Shown piece by piece: positions 7,522 to 15,997 of a DNA stretch of 39,558 nt (position 1 is its first letter; each line of letters starts with the position of its first letter). This DNA is from Eubacterium sp. (GTDB lineage: Bacteria; Bacillota; Clostridia; Lachnospirales; Lachnospiraceae): NCBI GenBank assembly GCA_024681495.1, contig JAILAS010000147.1:1-39558 (forward strand), written 5' to 3'. The notes beneath the pieces are model-generated. The model made no database searches and was not told the origin of the DNA. It saw only the letters and a program-made list of their open reading frames with translations. The position numbers and the translations under genes were made by a program.

Positions 7522-7839
7522 CTATGCCTCCTCGGCGGTCTCCTCCGATGCTTCTTCCTCGACGTCTGTACCCTCGAGAGACTCCTTGGTCCAGGGCTCG
7601 AGAACCTCATCGTCGGAAGCGAGGATGTTTACCTTGCCCTCATAGAGCTCCTCAACTGCCACCGAGAACGGCTTATCGCAGTCCGCCTCGGCGAGCGTGT
7701 CCTTGCCGTCGATAATCTGGCGCGCCCTCTTGGCGGTCGCCATTACGATGGAATACCTGCTGTTAACAACGGGCTCCTCACCGGGCTCAACGCCCTCGTT
7801 AACCACTTCCATAAGATCTGAATAAGACGGATGTATCAT
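7522..7839 (-). CDS. rpoZ: RNA polymerase omega subunit
   Basis: The 105-aa omega subunit helps assemble beta' into RNA polymerase. The family core MIHPSYSDLM...NSRYSIVMATAKRARQI is intact in the first 42 residues. It is followed by a weaker conserved segment (KPFSVAVEELYEGKV) and a Glu-rich tail. GAGGAG stands 6 nt before the ATG. The gmk-rpoZ order is the same as in Bacillus and E. coli, which strengthens the assignment. Confidence 0.95.
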   Translation of the reverse strand: MIHPSYSDLMEVVNEGVEPGEEPVVNSRYSIVMATAKRARQIIDGKDTLAEADCDKPFSVAVEELYEGKVNILASDDEVLEPWTKESLEGTDVEEEASEETAEEA

Positions 7840-7854
7840 TATTTGCTCCTCTCT

Positions 7855-8499
7855 TTAATCCGGCGTATCGCCGGTAGTAAACTCCTTGAGTTCTTTCTTA
7901 AACTGCTCTATCATGTCGCCGCACCTGTCCACTCGGCAGGACGCGCCGGTCGTAATCGTGTGAATGGCCTCAACGCAGCTCTCCACCTCGTCGTTGACCA
8001 CCATGTAGTCGTATCGGTCAATGTAGGCCGATTCCTCATAGGCCTTGGCGAGCCTGGAATTAACCACATCCTCCGGCTCCGTCTGCCTGCCCATGAGCCT
8101 CTTCTTAAGCTCGGCCGCATTGGGCGGAACCAGAAAAATCATCATGGTATCGGGGAATCGCTCCTTGACCTTAAGCGCACCCTGCACCTCGATCTCGAGG
8201 AAAACGTTTATTCCACGCGAAAGCTTCTCCTCGACGTAGTGCATGGGGGTGCCGTAGTAATTCCCAACATACTGGGCGTACTCCAAAAGCTCTCCCTTCG
8301 AAATCATCTCTTCGAATTCATCGCGGCTCTTGAAGAAGTAGGTCACGCCCTCCTCATCCTCGGGCCTGGGGTCTCTGGTCGTCGCCGAGATCGAGAGTGC
8401 ATATTCATCGGGATACTTCTCGAGAATGCGCTTCATAACCGTGCCCTTGCCGCTGCCGGAAAAACCGGACAATATGATAATCAAACCTCTGTCATTCAT
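7855..8499 (-). CDS. gmk: Guanylate kinase
   Basis: Gmk phosphorylates GMP to GDP with ATP. The 214-aa protein has the P-loop GFSGSGKGT (about residues 9-17). It also has the GMP-binding region with TTRDPRPEDEEGVTYFF and GNYYGT, and the lid/adenine-binding part containing FLVPPNAAELKKRL. The start is ATG at 8499, with CCGGAGG 8 nt upstream; a start seven codons earlier would bury that box. The start overlaps the remA stop by 8 nt. It is in an operon with remA upstream and rpoZ downstream. Confidence 0.97.
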   Translation of the reverse strand: MNDRGLIIILSGFSGSGKGTVMKRILEKYPDEYALSISATTRDPRPEDEEGVTYFFKSRDEFEEMISKGELLEYAQYVGNYYGTPMHYVEEKLSRGINVFLEIEVQGALKVKERFPDTMMIFLVPPNAAELKKRLMGRQTEPEDVVNSRLAKAYEESAYIDRYDYMVVNDEVESCVEAIHTITTGASCRVDRCGDMIEQFKKELKEFTTGDTPD

Positions 8500-8752
8500 C
8501 TTCCAAACCTCCGGAAACACTGGAATCGAGTCGAAGCAGAAGCGTCTCGGGCGTCAATGCGGATGCGATGTACTTATCGCAGTCCGTAACGATAAGGCTC
8601 TTCGTGCGCCGCCCCGATGTGGCGTCCACGAGCAGCCCCTCTTCCCTCGTCTTCTGAAGCTGACGCTTGGCGGGGGCGGAGTCCGCGCTGACAATGGCCA
8701 CGACTTTCGAAGCGTTTATTAAATTACCAAATCCAACATTTATAAAAGACAT
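8492..8752 (-). CDS. remA: RemA-like regulatory protein (DUF370)
   Basis: This is an 86-aa member of the DUF370/RemA family. In Bacillus subtilis RemA is a DNA-binding activator of biofilm matrix genes that oligomerises into a nucleosome-like ring. The conserved features FINVGFGNLINASKVVAIVSADSAP and GRRTKSLIVTD are present at the expected positions. The last 12 residues are variable. The Shine-Dalgarno is weak (AGGT about 10 nt away), and the gene follows yicC by 12 nt, so coupling is likely. The yicC-remA-gmk-rpoZ order is conserved in Firmicutes. Confidence 0.92.
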   Translation of the reverse strand: MSFINVGFGNLINASKVVAIVSADSAPAKRQLQKTREEGLLVDATSGRRTKSLIVTDCDKYIASALTPETLLLRLDSSVSGGLEDE

Positions 8753-8764
8753 ATCGGGATGTAC

Positions 8765-9643
8765 CTATTCTATGTTCTGAACCTGTTCCCTGACCTTCTC
8801 GACGTCGGTCTTAAGCTCGATAGCGACGTCCGCAATGTCCGCATCGGAAGACTTGGACAATATCGTGTTGGACTCCCTGTTCATCTCCTGAGCGATGAAA
8901 TCGAGCTTTCGTCCGCAGCTGCCTCCGGACTGAAGGGTCTTCTTCATGGCGTCAATGTGAGTGCGAAGCCTCACCGTCTCCTCATCCACGCAGATCTTAT
9001 CCGAATAGATGACCACCTCGGAAGCAATCCTTCCCTCGTCCACGGTATCCGAATCGATTACCTCCTTCACCTTTTCGTAGAGGCGCTGGCGGTATGCCGC
9101 CACGACGTCCGGATATCTGACCTCAATCCTATCGACATAGGATAACATATCATCAAGCTTTCCGCAAAGGTCATTTTTAAGGGATTCTCCCTCAACCGCT
9201 CTTGTCTTGCAAAACGCGTCGAGAGCCTCGTCGAGAGCGCGGTTCAGGAGTGCCTCTATGGCCTCGTCGTCACCTTCGCCGGCGCTGACCTCGAAAACCC
9301 CGTTCAGCCTGGCCAGATCCGAAGCCTTTATGTCGTTCTCGACACCGAGCTCCTCTTCCATCTCCCTGAAGTAACCGAGATAGGCGCGCGCTACGTTCTT
9401 ATCGAATACTACGCTGGTCGTTCCCTCGCTGTGGTCCTCAACGGTAACGAAAAGATCGACCTTTCCCCTGGAAATCCTGTTCTTAACCCTGTTTCTGATA
9501 TCGTTCTCGAAGGAATTCATCCTGCGGGGAAGCTTTATCCCAAGCTCCAGATACCTGTGATTTACGCTCTTCATCTCTACGGTGATTCGCCTGAACTCAT
9601 CCGCGGCCTCACCGTGGCCGAAACCGGTCATTGAACTAATCAT
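8765..9643 (-). CDS. yicC: YicC/YloC-family endoribonuclease
   Basis: This 292-aa protein has an N-terminal YicC domain (begins MISSMTGFGHGE; MKSVNHRYLELGIKLPR near residue 30) and a C-terminal DUF1732 domain ending GRKLDFIAQEMNRESNTILSKSSD. Members of this family (E. coli YicC, B. subtilis YloC) have been described as endoribonucleases. The start is placed at ATG 9643, matching the family N-terminus, with AAGG 9-10 nt upstream; an earlier in-frame ATG would add eight unrelated residues. It is the first gene of the operon running to 3930. Its leader contains a long hairpin and it is divergent from rqcH. Confidence 0.92.
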   Translation of the reverse strand: MISSMTGFGHGEAADEFRRITVEMKSVNHRYLELGIKLPRRMNSFENDIRNRVKNRISRGKVDLFVTVEDHSEGTTSVVFDKNVARAYLGYFREMEEELGVENDIKASDLARLNGVFEVSAGEGDDEAIEALLNRALDEALDAFCKTRAVEGESLKNDLCGKLDDMLSYVDRIEVRYPDVVAAYRQRLYEKVKEVIDSDTVDEGRIASEVVIYSDKICVDEETVRLRTHIDAMKKTLQSGGSCGRKLDFIAQEMNRESNTILSKSSDADIADVAIELKTDVEKVREQVQNIE

Positions 9644-9681
9644 GTCAACCAGCCTTTCACAAACCAACCTAAATTAAAATT

Positions 9682-9715
9682 GCAGCGAAGCTGGCCCCGA
9701 AGCCGGCCTCGTCGC
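9682..9715 (-). promoter_or_regulatory. Leader hairpin of the yicC operon
   Basis: There are fourteen-position arms (9682-9695 and 9702-9715) with two mismatches and two G-U pairs on the minus transcript around a 6-nt loop. The hairpin lies between the putative promoter and the yicC start and has no U-tract behind it, so it is not a simple terminator. It could be a 5' stability element or a regulatory leader. Confidence 0.4.
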
Positions 9716-9761
9716 CCCTGTTTAAACGCCGGAGTCTGCCACCCTGCATTTAAACTTAATA

Positions 9762-9790
9762 ATTATCTCAAATTACCCCTGAAATTACAA
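9762..9790 (-). promoter_or_regulatory. Candidate promoter of the yicC-coaD operon
   Basis: The minus strand has TTGTAA (9785-9790), a 17-nt spacer and GATAAT (9762-9767). Four and five of six positions match consensus, respectively. It is divergent from and close to the rqcH promoter. Confidence 0.5.
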
Positions 9791-9811
9791 GAGGAATTAC
9801 GAGCATTTACA

Positions 9812-9840
9812 TTGAAATAAACAAGGAAAACGAGTATACT
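9812..9840 (+). promoter_or_regulatory. Promoter of rqcH
   Basis: The plus strand has TTGAAA (9812-9817), exactly 17 nt, and TATACT (9835-9840). The ATG at 9913 leaves a leader of about 65 nt ending in AAAGGG. Confidence 0.75.
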
Positions 9841-9912
9841 GTCAAAACAGCGTCCCAAACTGCGAAAACACGTCCGGACGCATCTACTTAAAGACATCGA
9901 AAGGGAAAAACA

Positions 9913-11661
9913 ATGGCATTTGACGGTACAGTTATCGCAAACCTTACCAGAGATATAGCGGAAGCCTCGGCTGAAGCCAGGATATCGAAGATTGCACAGC
10001 CCGAGAACGACACAGTGCTTTTGCAGATAAAGAAGACGGGATTGAACACAAGGCTTCTTATCAGCGCCAATCCCTCGTATCCCATGGCGTACTTCACGGA
10101 CAACAACAGGCCCTCCCCCGCGACGGCGCCTAACTTCTGCATGCTTCTACGCAAGCACATCGCCAACGGACGAATCCTCTCCGTGACGCAGCCCGGCATG
10201 GACAGGATAATACGCTTCGAGATCGAGCACTTCGACGACATGGGCGACACGCGCAAAAAGCACCTCTACGCCGAGTTCATGGGCAAGCACTCCAACATCA
10301 TATTCTGCGACGAAAACGACATGATTCTCGACTCGATAAAGCACATATCGTCCAACGTCTCCTCGCTCAGGGAGGTTTTGCCGGGCAGGCAGTACTTCAT
10401 CCCGGAGAGCATAGAAAAAAGGGATCCGCTGGCCCTTACGGAGGCCGACGAAGCGGAGTTTGCCGGATTGCTGGCCAAGGCGCCGAAGGCGGTTAACAAG
10501 GCGCTCTACCAGACGTACAACGGCATATCGCCCGTGGTGGCTTCCGAAATCTGTTACAGGGCACGCATCGACGCAGACCGCCCCGCCAACGTGCTCGGGC
10601 CGGATGAACTCTCACGACTCTTCGACGCATTCTACGGAATGGTGGTTGACATAAAGTCGGGGAACTTCTCGCCCTGCATCATCTACGACGGACAAAAGCC
10701 GCTGGAGTTCTCCTCCATCGAGCTCACCATGTACGCCGACAAGGAGACCGTGAAGTTCGACAGTATTTCGGAGGTCCTCGAGAAGTTCTACTACTCCAAG
10801 GAGATGTACGAGCGCATAAGGCAGAAGTCCACTGACCTTCGCAAGCTGGTATCGACCTGTCTCGACCGCGCGGTAAGGAAGTTCGACCTCCAGAAAAAGC
10901 AGCTGAAGGACACTGAGAAGCGCGATAAATACAGGCTCTACGGAGAGCTTTTGAGCGCGTACGGATACAGCATTGCACCGGGAGAAAAGAAGGCGCGCCT
11001 CGTCGACTACAACACCGGCAAAGAGATCGACGTCCCGATGGACGAGACCCTCACACCGCAGGAGAATTCGCAGAAGTACTTCGCCAGATACCAGAAGCTA
11101 AAGAGGACTTATGAGGCCCTGAGCGTGCTTCTCAAGGAGACCGAGGAGGAAATCGCCCACCTCAGGTCCATCGAGGAGTCTATCATGTTCTCGTCCGACG
11201 AGTCCGACCTTTCGCTTATCAGGACGGAGCTCTTCGAGGCCGGCTACATAAAGAAGCGCTCCGGCAAAAGCTCCGGAAAGATGAAGAAGAGCAAGCCACT
11301 TCACTTCATCTCGTCCGACGGATTCGACATATACGTAGGCAAGAACAACTACCAGAACGACCAGCTTACGTTCAAAGTGGCCAACGGCGGGGACTGGTGG
11401 TTCCACGCCAAGAACATGCCCGGCTCCCACGTCATCGTCAAGACGAACGGCGCTGAGATGACGGACAAGGCTTACGAGGAGGCCGGAAGCGCGGCGGCTT
11501 ATTTTTCGGCCGGCAAGGAATCCCCGAAGGTCGAAATCGACTACACCATGAGGCGCGAGGTCAAAAAGCCCAACGGCGCCAAGCCCGGATACGTCATCTA
11601 CCACACGAACTACTCTCTGACGGCGGTTCCGGATATATCGGCATTAAAAGCGGCGGACTGA
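9913..11661 (+). CDS. rqcH: Rqc2 homolog RqcH (NFACT family, ribosome quality control)
   Basis: RqcH binds 50S subunits that carry stalled peptidyl-tRNA and directs addition of C-terminal Ala tails that mark the nascent chain for degradation. The 582-aa protein has an NFACT-N domain (about 1-150), with the functionally required Asp97-Arg98 pair at exactly the B. subtilis positions (PGMDRIIRF). A helical coiled-coil middle follows (about 270-430). The NFACT-R domain is at about 455-565, with the hallmark GGDWWFHAKNMPGSHVIVK. The family was formerly annotated as fibronectin-binding protein. AAAGGG lies before the ATG. It is the only large plus-strand gene between 1 and 34 kb, and its stop codon directly abuts the recG stop. 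Confidence 0.93.
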   Translation: MAFDGTVIANLTRDIAEASAEARISKIAQPENDTVLLQIKKTGLNTRLLISANPSYPMAYFTDNNRPSPATAPNFCMLLRKHIANGRILSVTQPGMDRIIRFEIEHFDDMGDTRKKHLYAEFMGKHSNIIFCDENDMILDSIKHISSNVSSLREVLPGRQYFIPESIEKRDPLALTEADEAEFAGLLAKAPKAVNKALYQTYNGISPVVASEICYRARIDADRPANVLGPDELSRLFDAFYGMVVDIKSGNFSPCIIYDGQKPLEFSSIELTMYADKETVKFDSISEVLEKFYYSKEMYERIRQKSTDLRKLVSTCLDRAVRKFDLQKKQLKDTEKRDKYRLYGELLSAYGYSIAPGEKKARLVDYNTGKEIDVPMDETLTPQENSQKYFARYQKLKRTYEALSVLLKETEEEIAHLRSIEESIMFSSDESDLSLIRTELFEAGYIKKRSGKSSGKMKKSKPLHFISSDGFDIYVGKNNYQNDQLTFKVANGGDWWFHAKNMPGSHVIVKTNGAEMTDKAYEEAGSAAAYFSAGKESPKVEIDYTMRREVKKPNGAKPGYVIYHTNYSLTAVPDISALKAAD

Positions 11662-11678
11662 TTACAGGCCCGCCGTTT
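11647..11678. terminator. Candidate bidirectional terminator over the rqcH/recG stop codons
   Basis: CGGCGG (11651-11656) pairs with CCGCCG (11670-11675) around a loop that contains both stop codons. On the plus side it is followed by TTTCTCTTCTTTC and on the minus side by CTTTTAATG. It therefore looks like a modest terminator in both directions, embedded in the last codons of each gene. Confidence 0.45.
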
Positions 11679-13710
11679 CTCTTCTTTCGTTCATGTAGTT
11701 TAACACCCGTTCTCTAAGGGCCGGATGCCCGGTAAGCTCCGGGTCCTCGTTCAATATCAGATCCGCGTCGTTCGAAGCGCCCTTCAAAAGCTGCTCATCT
11801 CTGTAAATGTCTCCGATTTCGAAGAGCTTCTCTCCGCTCTGCCTGACTCCGAAGTACTCTCCCGGCCCCCTCATCTTAAGATCCTCGGCAGCAATGTGGA
11901 AGCCGTCGTTGGAGTTCTTTATTACCTCCAGCCGCTTAACGGACCTGTCCGAATCCGATCCGTTCACCAGGATGCAATACGACTGATCGGCGCCTCTTCC
12001 CACGCGGCCCCTGAGCTGATGAAGCTGCGAGAGGCCGAACCGCTCGGCATTCTCAATCATGATGAAGGTCGCCTCCGGCACGTCCACGCCTACCTCAATA
12101 ACCGTGGTCGAGACCAGAACGTCCGTGTCGCCGCTTCTGAACTCCTCCATGACCTCGTCCTTCTTCTCGGGCTTCATCCGGCCGTCGAGCGAATCTATCT
12201 TTATGTCGTCCGGCAGAATGTTCCTCAGGTAATCCGTATACGTCTCAACGTCCTTTACCGACGGGTCCATACCCTCTGAAACAAGCGGACACACGCAGTA
12301 CGCCTTCTTACCCTTTCTCACCTGCTGGCACATGAGCTGAAGAGCCGTCATCTTCTCGTCCTCGCCGATAATGCAGCTCTTTATGGGAATCCTCCTGGCC
12401 GGAACGTCCTTCATAAGCGACACCGCCAGGTCCCCGTAGAGGATAAGCGAAAGCGTCCTGGGAATGGGCGTGGCGCTCATGACCAGGATGTGCGGAGTTA
12501 TTCCCTTGTCCCAGAGGGCATCCCTCTGGCGCACGCCGAACCTGTGCTGCTCGTCGGTGATTACCAGCCCGAGATTAGAGAAATCGACGCCTTCCTGGAT
12601 CAGCGCATGCGTGCCGACCGCGAGGACCGGCTCGCCGGAGGATATCTTATACCTGACCTCGCGCTTTTCCGCTGCCTTCATGGAACCCGTGAGGAGCACG
12701 GCCTCGAACGGGAGGTTGTTTTCGACTATAATCTCCTTCAGCTTGGCGTAGTGCTGCCCGGCCAAAACCTCGGTGGGCGCCATCATTGCACTCTGATACC
12801 CGTTCTGCGCCAGGATTATCATGGCGACGAACGCAACGATGGTCTTTCCGGAGCCGACGTCTCCCTGGACCAGGCGCTGCATGATGTGAGGAGAGGTGAT
12901 ATCGGCCTTTATGTCCTCGATCGTCTGCTTCTGCGCGCCCGTGAGCTCGTACGGAAGGGACTCAATCACCCTTTCGGCCATATCGAAGCCCGTTATCTTC
13001 ATGCTATTGGGGATCTGCTTATTGGCGCTGTTCTGGTACCTCATAGCCACCAGAAACACCAGGAACTCCTCGTACGCAAAGCGCTCGCGGGCCTTCTCCA
13101 GGTCATCGGCGCAGGGTGGAAAATGCATGTTCCTGTACGCCTCGTCTATAGGCGTAAAGCCATACTTGTCGATCATCTCATGCGGCAGGAGCTCTTCGGG
13201 AAACAATGACTCGGCCAGGACATTTCTGACAGCCCTCTCAACCATGTAGTTCTTAAGGCCCTCGGTGAGCGGATAGACCGGATGCATATTTTGCTGCAAG
13301 TTGACATAATCCTCGCAGGAAAAAATGCGTGGCTGCTCCATAGCAAAGGATTCGCCCTTCGAGGATATGACGCCGTAAAAGACATAGGTCATGCCCTTCT
13401 TCAGTGTCTTGGTAAGATACGGCATGCGAAACCAGAGCAGATCGATCCTGCTGAATCCGTCCGAAGCCTCGGACAAGGTTACAGGGATGCGTCCTCGTTT
13501 CAGAACAGGTTGCTTAGTCACCGTCGCCTTTATAGCGCAGGGCTTTCCGACCTCGAACAGGCCGTCTTTGACCGGTTCGGGGTATGTAACATATCCCCGC
13601 GGAAAAGAACAGAGTATATCCATTACAGAATATACTCCGGTCTTATTAAGCAATTTTGAAGTTTTGTCCCCAACGCCCTTAACGGCGCTGACGGGTGATG
13701 AAAGCTCCAT
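11662..13710 (-). CDS. recG: ATP-dependent DNA helicase RecG
   Basis: RecG remodels stalled replication forks and Holliday junctions. The 682-aa protein is of normal length. It has an N-terminal wedge/OB-fold region (about 1-240) beginning with a helix-hairpin-helix-like AVKGVGDKTSKLLNKTG. The superfamily 2 helicase core has Walker A GDVGSGKT, Walker B DEQH (TDEQHRFG), the SAT motif (VMSATPIPRT) and motif VI QLRGRVGRG. The C-terminal segment retains GEYFGVRQSG. A GGAG overlapping the fakA stop lies 6 nt before the ATG. yloU-fakA-recG is the conserved Firmicutes order. Confidence 0.97.
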   Translation of the reverse strand: MELSSPVSAVKGVGDKTSKLLNKTGVYSVMDILCSFPRGYVTYPEPVKDGLFEVGKPCAIKATVTKQPVLKRGRIPVTLSEASDGFSRIDLLWFRMPYLTKTLKKGMTYVFYGVISSKGESFAMEQPRIFSCEDYVNLQQNMHPVYPLTEGLKNYMVERAVRNVLAESLFPEELLPHEMIDKYGFTPIDEAYRNMHFPPCADDLEKARERFAYEEFLVFLVAMRYQNSANKQIPNSMKITGFDMAERVIESLPYELTGAQKQTIEDIKADITSPHIMQRLVQGDVGSGKTIVAFVAMIILAQNGYQSAMMAPTEVLAGQHYAKLKEIIVENNLPFEAVLLTGSMKAAEKREVRYKISSGEPVLAVGTHALIQEGVDFSNLGLVITDEQHRFGVRQRDALWDKGITPHILVMSATPIPRTLSLILYGDLAVSLMKDVPARRIPIKSCIIGEDEKMTALQLMCQQVRKGKKAYCVCPLVSEGMDPSVKDVETYTDYLRNILPDDIKIDSLDGRMKPEKKDEVMEEFRSGDTDVLVSTTVIEVGVDVPEATFIMIENAERFGLSQLHQLRGRVGRGADQSYCILVNGSDSDRSVKRLEVIKNSNDGFHIAAEDLKMRGPGEYFGVRQSGEKLFEIGDIYRDEQLLKGASNDADLILNEDPELTGHPALRERVLNYMNERRETAGL

Positions 13711-13713
13711 GTC

Positions 13714-15387
13714 CTACTCCACTGAAATAAAATAGCTGTATACGGGCTGGCCGCCGCTGTAAAGCTCTACGTCGCAGTCGGGCCCCTTCTCTTCAGCAAT
13801 CTCGAGAATCTCCTGAGCAGCCTCCTCGGTCACATCCTCGCCGTAGTAGATGGAGATAATCTCCGAATCCTCGTCGAGGAGCTTATCGAACGCTACGGAA
13901 ACCGCGGTCTTAATGTCGCCCTCGGCGGCCAGAAGCCCGTTGTCTCCAATGGCCATGAAGTCGTTCTCCTTGATCTCTACACCCTCGATGGTGGTATCCC
14001 TGACGGCGTAGGTGACCTCTGCGGTCTTTATGAACTGGCGTCCCTCGTTCATGTGCTCGAGGTTCTCCTCGGCGCTCATGTCAGGCACGAAGTTAACCAG
14101 GGCGGTAATACCCTGAGGCACGTTCGTGGTAGGAACAACTATTATCTTCTTGTCCTCAATGAGGTCAGCTGCCTGATTGGCGGCAAGGATGATGTTCTTA
14201 TTATTCGGAAGCACGAAGACGGTCTTAGCGTTTACGCTCTCGGCTGCCCTGGTGATGTCATCGGTGGAGGGGTTCATGGTCTGTCCTCCGGAAATCACAT
14301 AGTCTGCTCCGAGGTCCTCGAAGATGGTCTTCAGTCCGTCTCCTGCGCATACGGTGACGAATCCAAAATCCTTGGGGGGCTCGTCCTTCTTCGCATCCTC
14401 CTCTTCCTTCTGCTGCGCAGCGAGCTTAAGAGAGTCCTTAAACAGGCGCTCCTGGTGCTCCTCACGCATGTTATCAATCTTAATCTTACTGAGAGATCCG
14501 AATCCGAGCGCCTTCTGGATGGCGTCACCGGGATCGTTCGTGTGAACGTGGATCTTAACAATCTCGTCATCGGGCACGAAGACGATGGAGTCTCCGATTC
14601 CGTTAAGGAACTTCTTAAAATCGGTTATCTCATCGTCCGTGAGGGGACGGTTGAGAACAATGATGAACTCGGTGCAATAGCCGAACTTAATCTCCTCCTC
14701 GGTCTGCGCCGAGATTTTTACGGGACGGGGAGATGCGGGAGCCGTAACGGTGGCCGCATAATCTATCTCCTTGCCGAGAACGACGTCGTAGCATCCGCTG
14801 AGGAACTCGAGCAGTCCCTGTCCGCCGGAGTCTACTACGCCCGCCTCCTTAAGCACCGAAAGGAGCTCGGGAGTCTTCTGGAGCGTCTCGTCAGCGGTCT
14901 TAATGACCTCCTCGCCGAAGACTACGAAGTCATCGGTCTTATCGGCCATCTCCCTGGCCTTCTCGCTGACTTCCCTGGCAACCGTAAGGATGGTACCTTC
15001 CTTAGGCTTCATAACCGCCTTATAGGCGGTTTCAACAGCCTTACCGAACGCATCGGCAACGAGAGGCACGTCGAGTGTGTCCGCGTCCGCAATGGTCCTG
15101 GAAAAGCCCCTTAAAAGCTGTGACAAAATAACACCCGAGTTACCTCGGGCTCCCCTGAGCGATCCTGTGGAAATCGCCTTCGAAAGGCTCTTAAGATCGG
15201 GGTCTTCTATGGCATTCACCTCCGAAGCTGCGGAGAGAATGGTCATCGTCATATTGGTGCCGGTGTCTCCGTCGGGTACAGGAAAGACGTTGAGATCGTT
15301 GATATATTCCTTACGGGACTCAAGCCTGCCCGCGCCCGCCAAAAACATCTTGGCCAGCATCTTAGCATCAATTCTTTCGAGATTCAC
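13714..15387 (-). CDS. fakA: Fatty acid kinase ATP-binding subunit (DAK2/DhaL domain, YloV)
   Basis: FakA phosphorylates exogenous fatty acids presented by FakB (DegV) proteins, so that they can enter phospholipid synthesis. The 557-aa protein has the N-terminal DhaL nucleotide-binding domain with the Mg-ATP Asp cluster in FPVPDGDTGTNM (about residues 33-44) and SGVILSQLLRG. It has a middle domain and a C-terminal domain containing SGGQTMNPSTDD and FVLPNNKN. The start is GTG at 15387, with AGGAGG 8 nt upstream; the TTG two codons earlier is only 2 nt from the SD. No fakB/degV gene lies in the window. Coupled to recG (3-nt gap). Confidence 0.93.
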   Translation of the reverse strand: MNLERIDAKMLAKMFLAGAGRLESRKEYINDLNVFPVPDGDTGTNMTMTILSAASEVNAIEDPDLKSLSKAISTGSLRGARGNSGVILSQLLRGFSRTIADADTLDVPLVADAFGKAVETAYKAVMKPKEGTILTVAREVSEKAREMADKTDDFVVFGEEVIKTADETLQKTPELLSVLKEAGVVDSGGQGLLEFLSGCYDVVLGKEIDYAATVTAPASPRPVKISAQTEEEIKFGYCTEFIIVLNRPLTDDEITDFKKFLNGIGDSIVFVPDDEIVKIHVHTNDPGDAIQKALGFGSLSKIKIDNMREEHQERLFKDSLKLAAQQKEEEDAKKDEPPKDFGFVTVCAGDGLKTIFEDLGADYVISGGQTMNPSTDDITRAAESVNAKTVFVLPNNKNIILAANQAADLIEDKKIIVVPTTNVPQGITALVNFVPDMSAEENLEHMNEGRQFIKTAEVTYAVRDTTIEGVEIKENDFMAIGDNGLLAAEGDIKTAVSVAFDKLLDEDSEIISIYYGEDVTEEAAQEILEIAEEKGPDCDVELYSGGQPVYSYFISVE

Positions 15388-15399
15388 TTTCAAGTCCTC

Positions 15400-15756
15400 C
15401 TAGTCTATCTCTCTTACGCCCTCAATGAAGATATTTATACGGGCGAGCTTAAGACCGGTAAACTCCTCTACCTGGTACTTAACTGTTTCTATAAGGTTAT
15501 CCGTAACGGCCTTGATGTTTACGCCATAAGCAATGATAAGATGGAAATCCAGATAGATCTCGGAATCCTTCATAACGGTCTTTATACCCTTGGTTATCTT
15601 CTCCTTCTTAAGAAGATGAACAATGCCGTCCGTAACGGACGTGGCACCAAAACCTACAATACCAAAGCACTCAACGGCGACAGAACCTGCGTACGTGGAA
15701 ATAACGTCCGTACTTACAGATACCTTACCGAGTTTATTGTCCAATTGTCCTTTCAT
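15400..15756 (-). CDS. yloU: Asp23/Gls24 family envelope stress response protein (YloU)
   Basis: This small 118-aa Asp23/Gls24 family protein has the family core: DVISTYAGSVAVECFGIVGFG, the hydrophobic HLIIAYGVNIKAV strand, and the C-terminal VEEFTGLKLARINIFIEGV. The biochemical role of the family is unclear; some members are membrane-proximal and stress induced. The start is ATG at 15756, with AAGGAGG 5 nt upstream. An in-frame extension of 25 residues lacks similarity and overlaps the promoter region. It is first in the yloU-fakA-recG operon. Confidence 0.92.
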   Translation of the reverse strand: MKGQLDNKLGKVSVSTDVISTYAGSVAVECFGIVGFGATSVTDGIVHLLKKEKITKGIKTVMKDSEIYLDFHLIIAYGVNIKAVTDNLIETVKYQVEEFTGLKLARINIFIEGVREID

Positions 15757-15799
15757 AATTGCCTCCTTATCTGGGAAACACGTCTTAAACGTTCGTTCT

Positions 15800-15805
15800 A
15801 TTATA
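15800..15805 (-). promoter_or_regulatory. Candidate -10 box of the yloU-fakA-recG operon
   Basis: A perfect TATAAT stands on the minus strand about 45 nt before the yloU start. No convincing -35 is present at 17 nt (TTTCTT), so the call rests on the -10 alone. A second possible pair, TTGTAA/TTTATA, lies about 40 nt further upstream. Confidence 0.4.
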
Positions 15806-15880
15806 ACTTCTTTTGACCAAAAAAGAAACATCTAACTTATAAATGCGAAAAACCCCCTATTTACAAGGTTTCCATAATGC

Positions 15881-15901
15881 AATGCAAATAATTGTTGCAT
15901 T
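15881..15901. promoter_or_regulatory. Inverted repeat at the rpmB -35 box
   Basis: There is a perfect 7-bp inverted repeat AATGCAA (15881-15887) / TTGCATT (15895-15901) with a 7-nt centre. The right arm is the -35 hexamer of rpmB plus one base. The position suits a repressor operator, but no regulator is known to me for this motif. Confidence 0.4.
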
Positions 15902-15923
15902 TTCCGAATTTCTTTGATAAAAT
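15895..15923 (+). promoter_or_regulatory. Promoter of rpmB
   Basis: The plus strand has TTGCAT (15895-15900), a 17-nt spacer and TAAAAT (15918-15923). The rpmB start at 15998 leaves a leader of about 70 nt that ends in the very strong AAGGAGGT. Confidence 0.65.
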
Positions 15924-15997
15924 ACATGCATTGTGAGCATTTATGAATTAATGACTTCATGTCTTGCTTTAATACCTTAAGTAAGGAGGTGCTAGAA

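Noticed and set aside
14053..15114. Plus-strand open frame of 353 codons opposite fakA
   Set aside because: Antisense shadow of the conserved fakA coding sequence, with low-complexity Leu/Val/Glu composition and no ribosome binding site.
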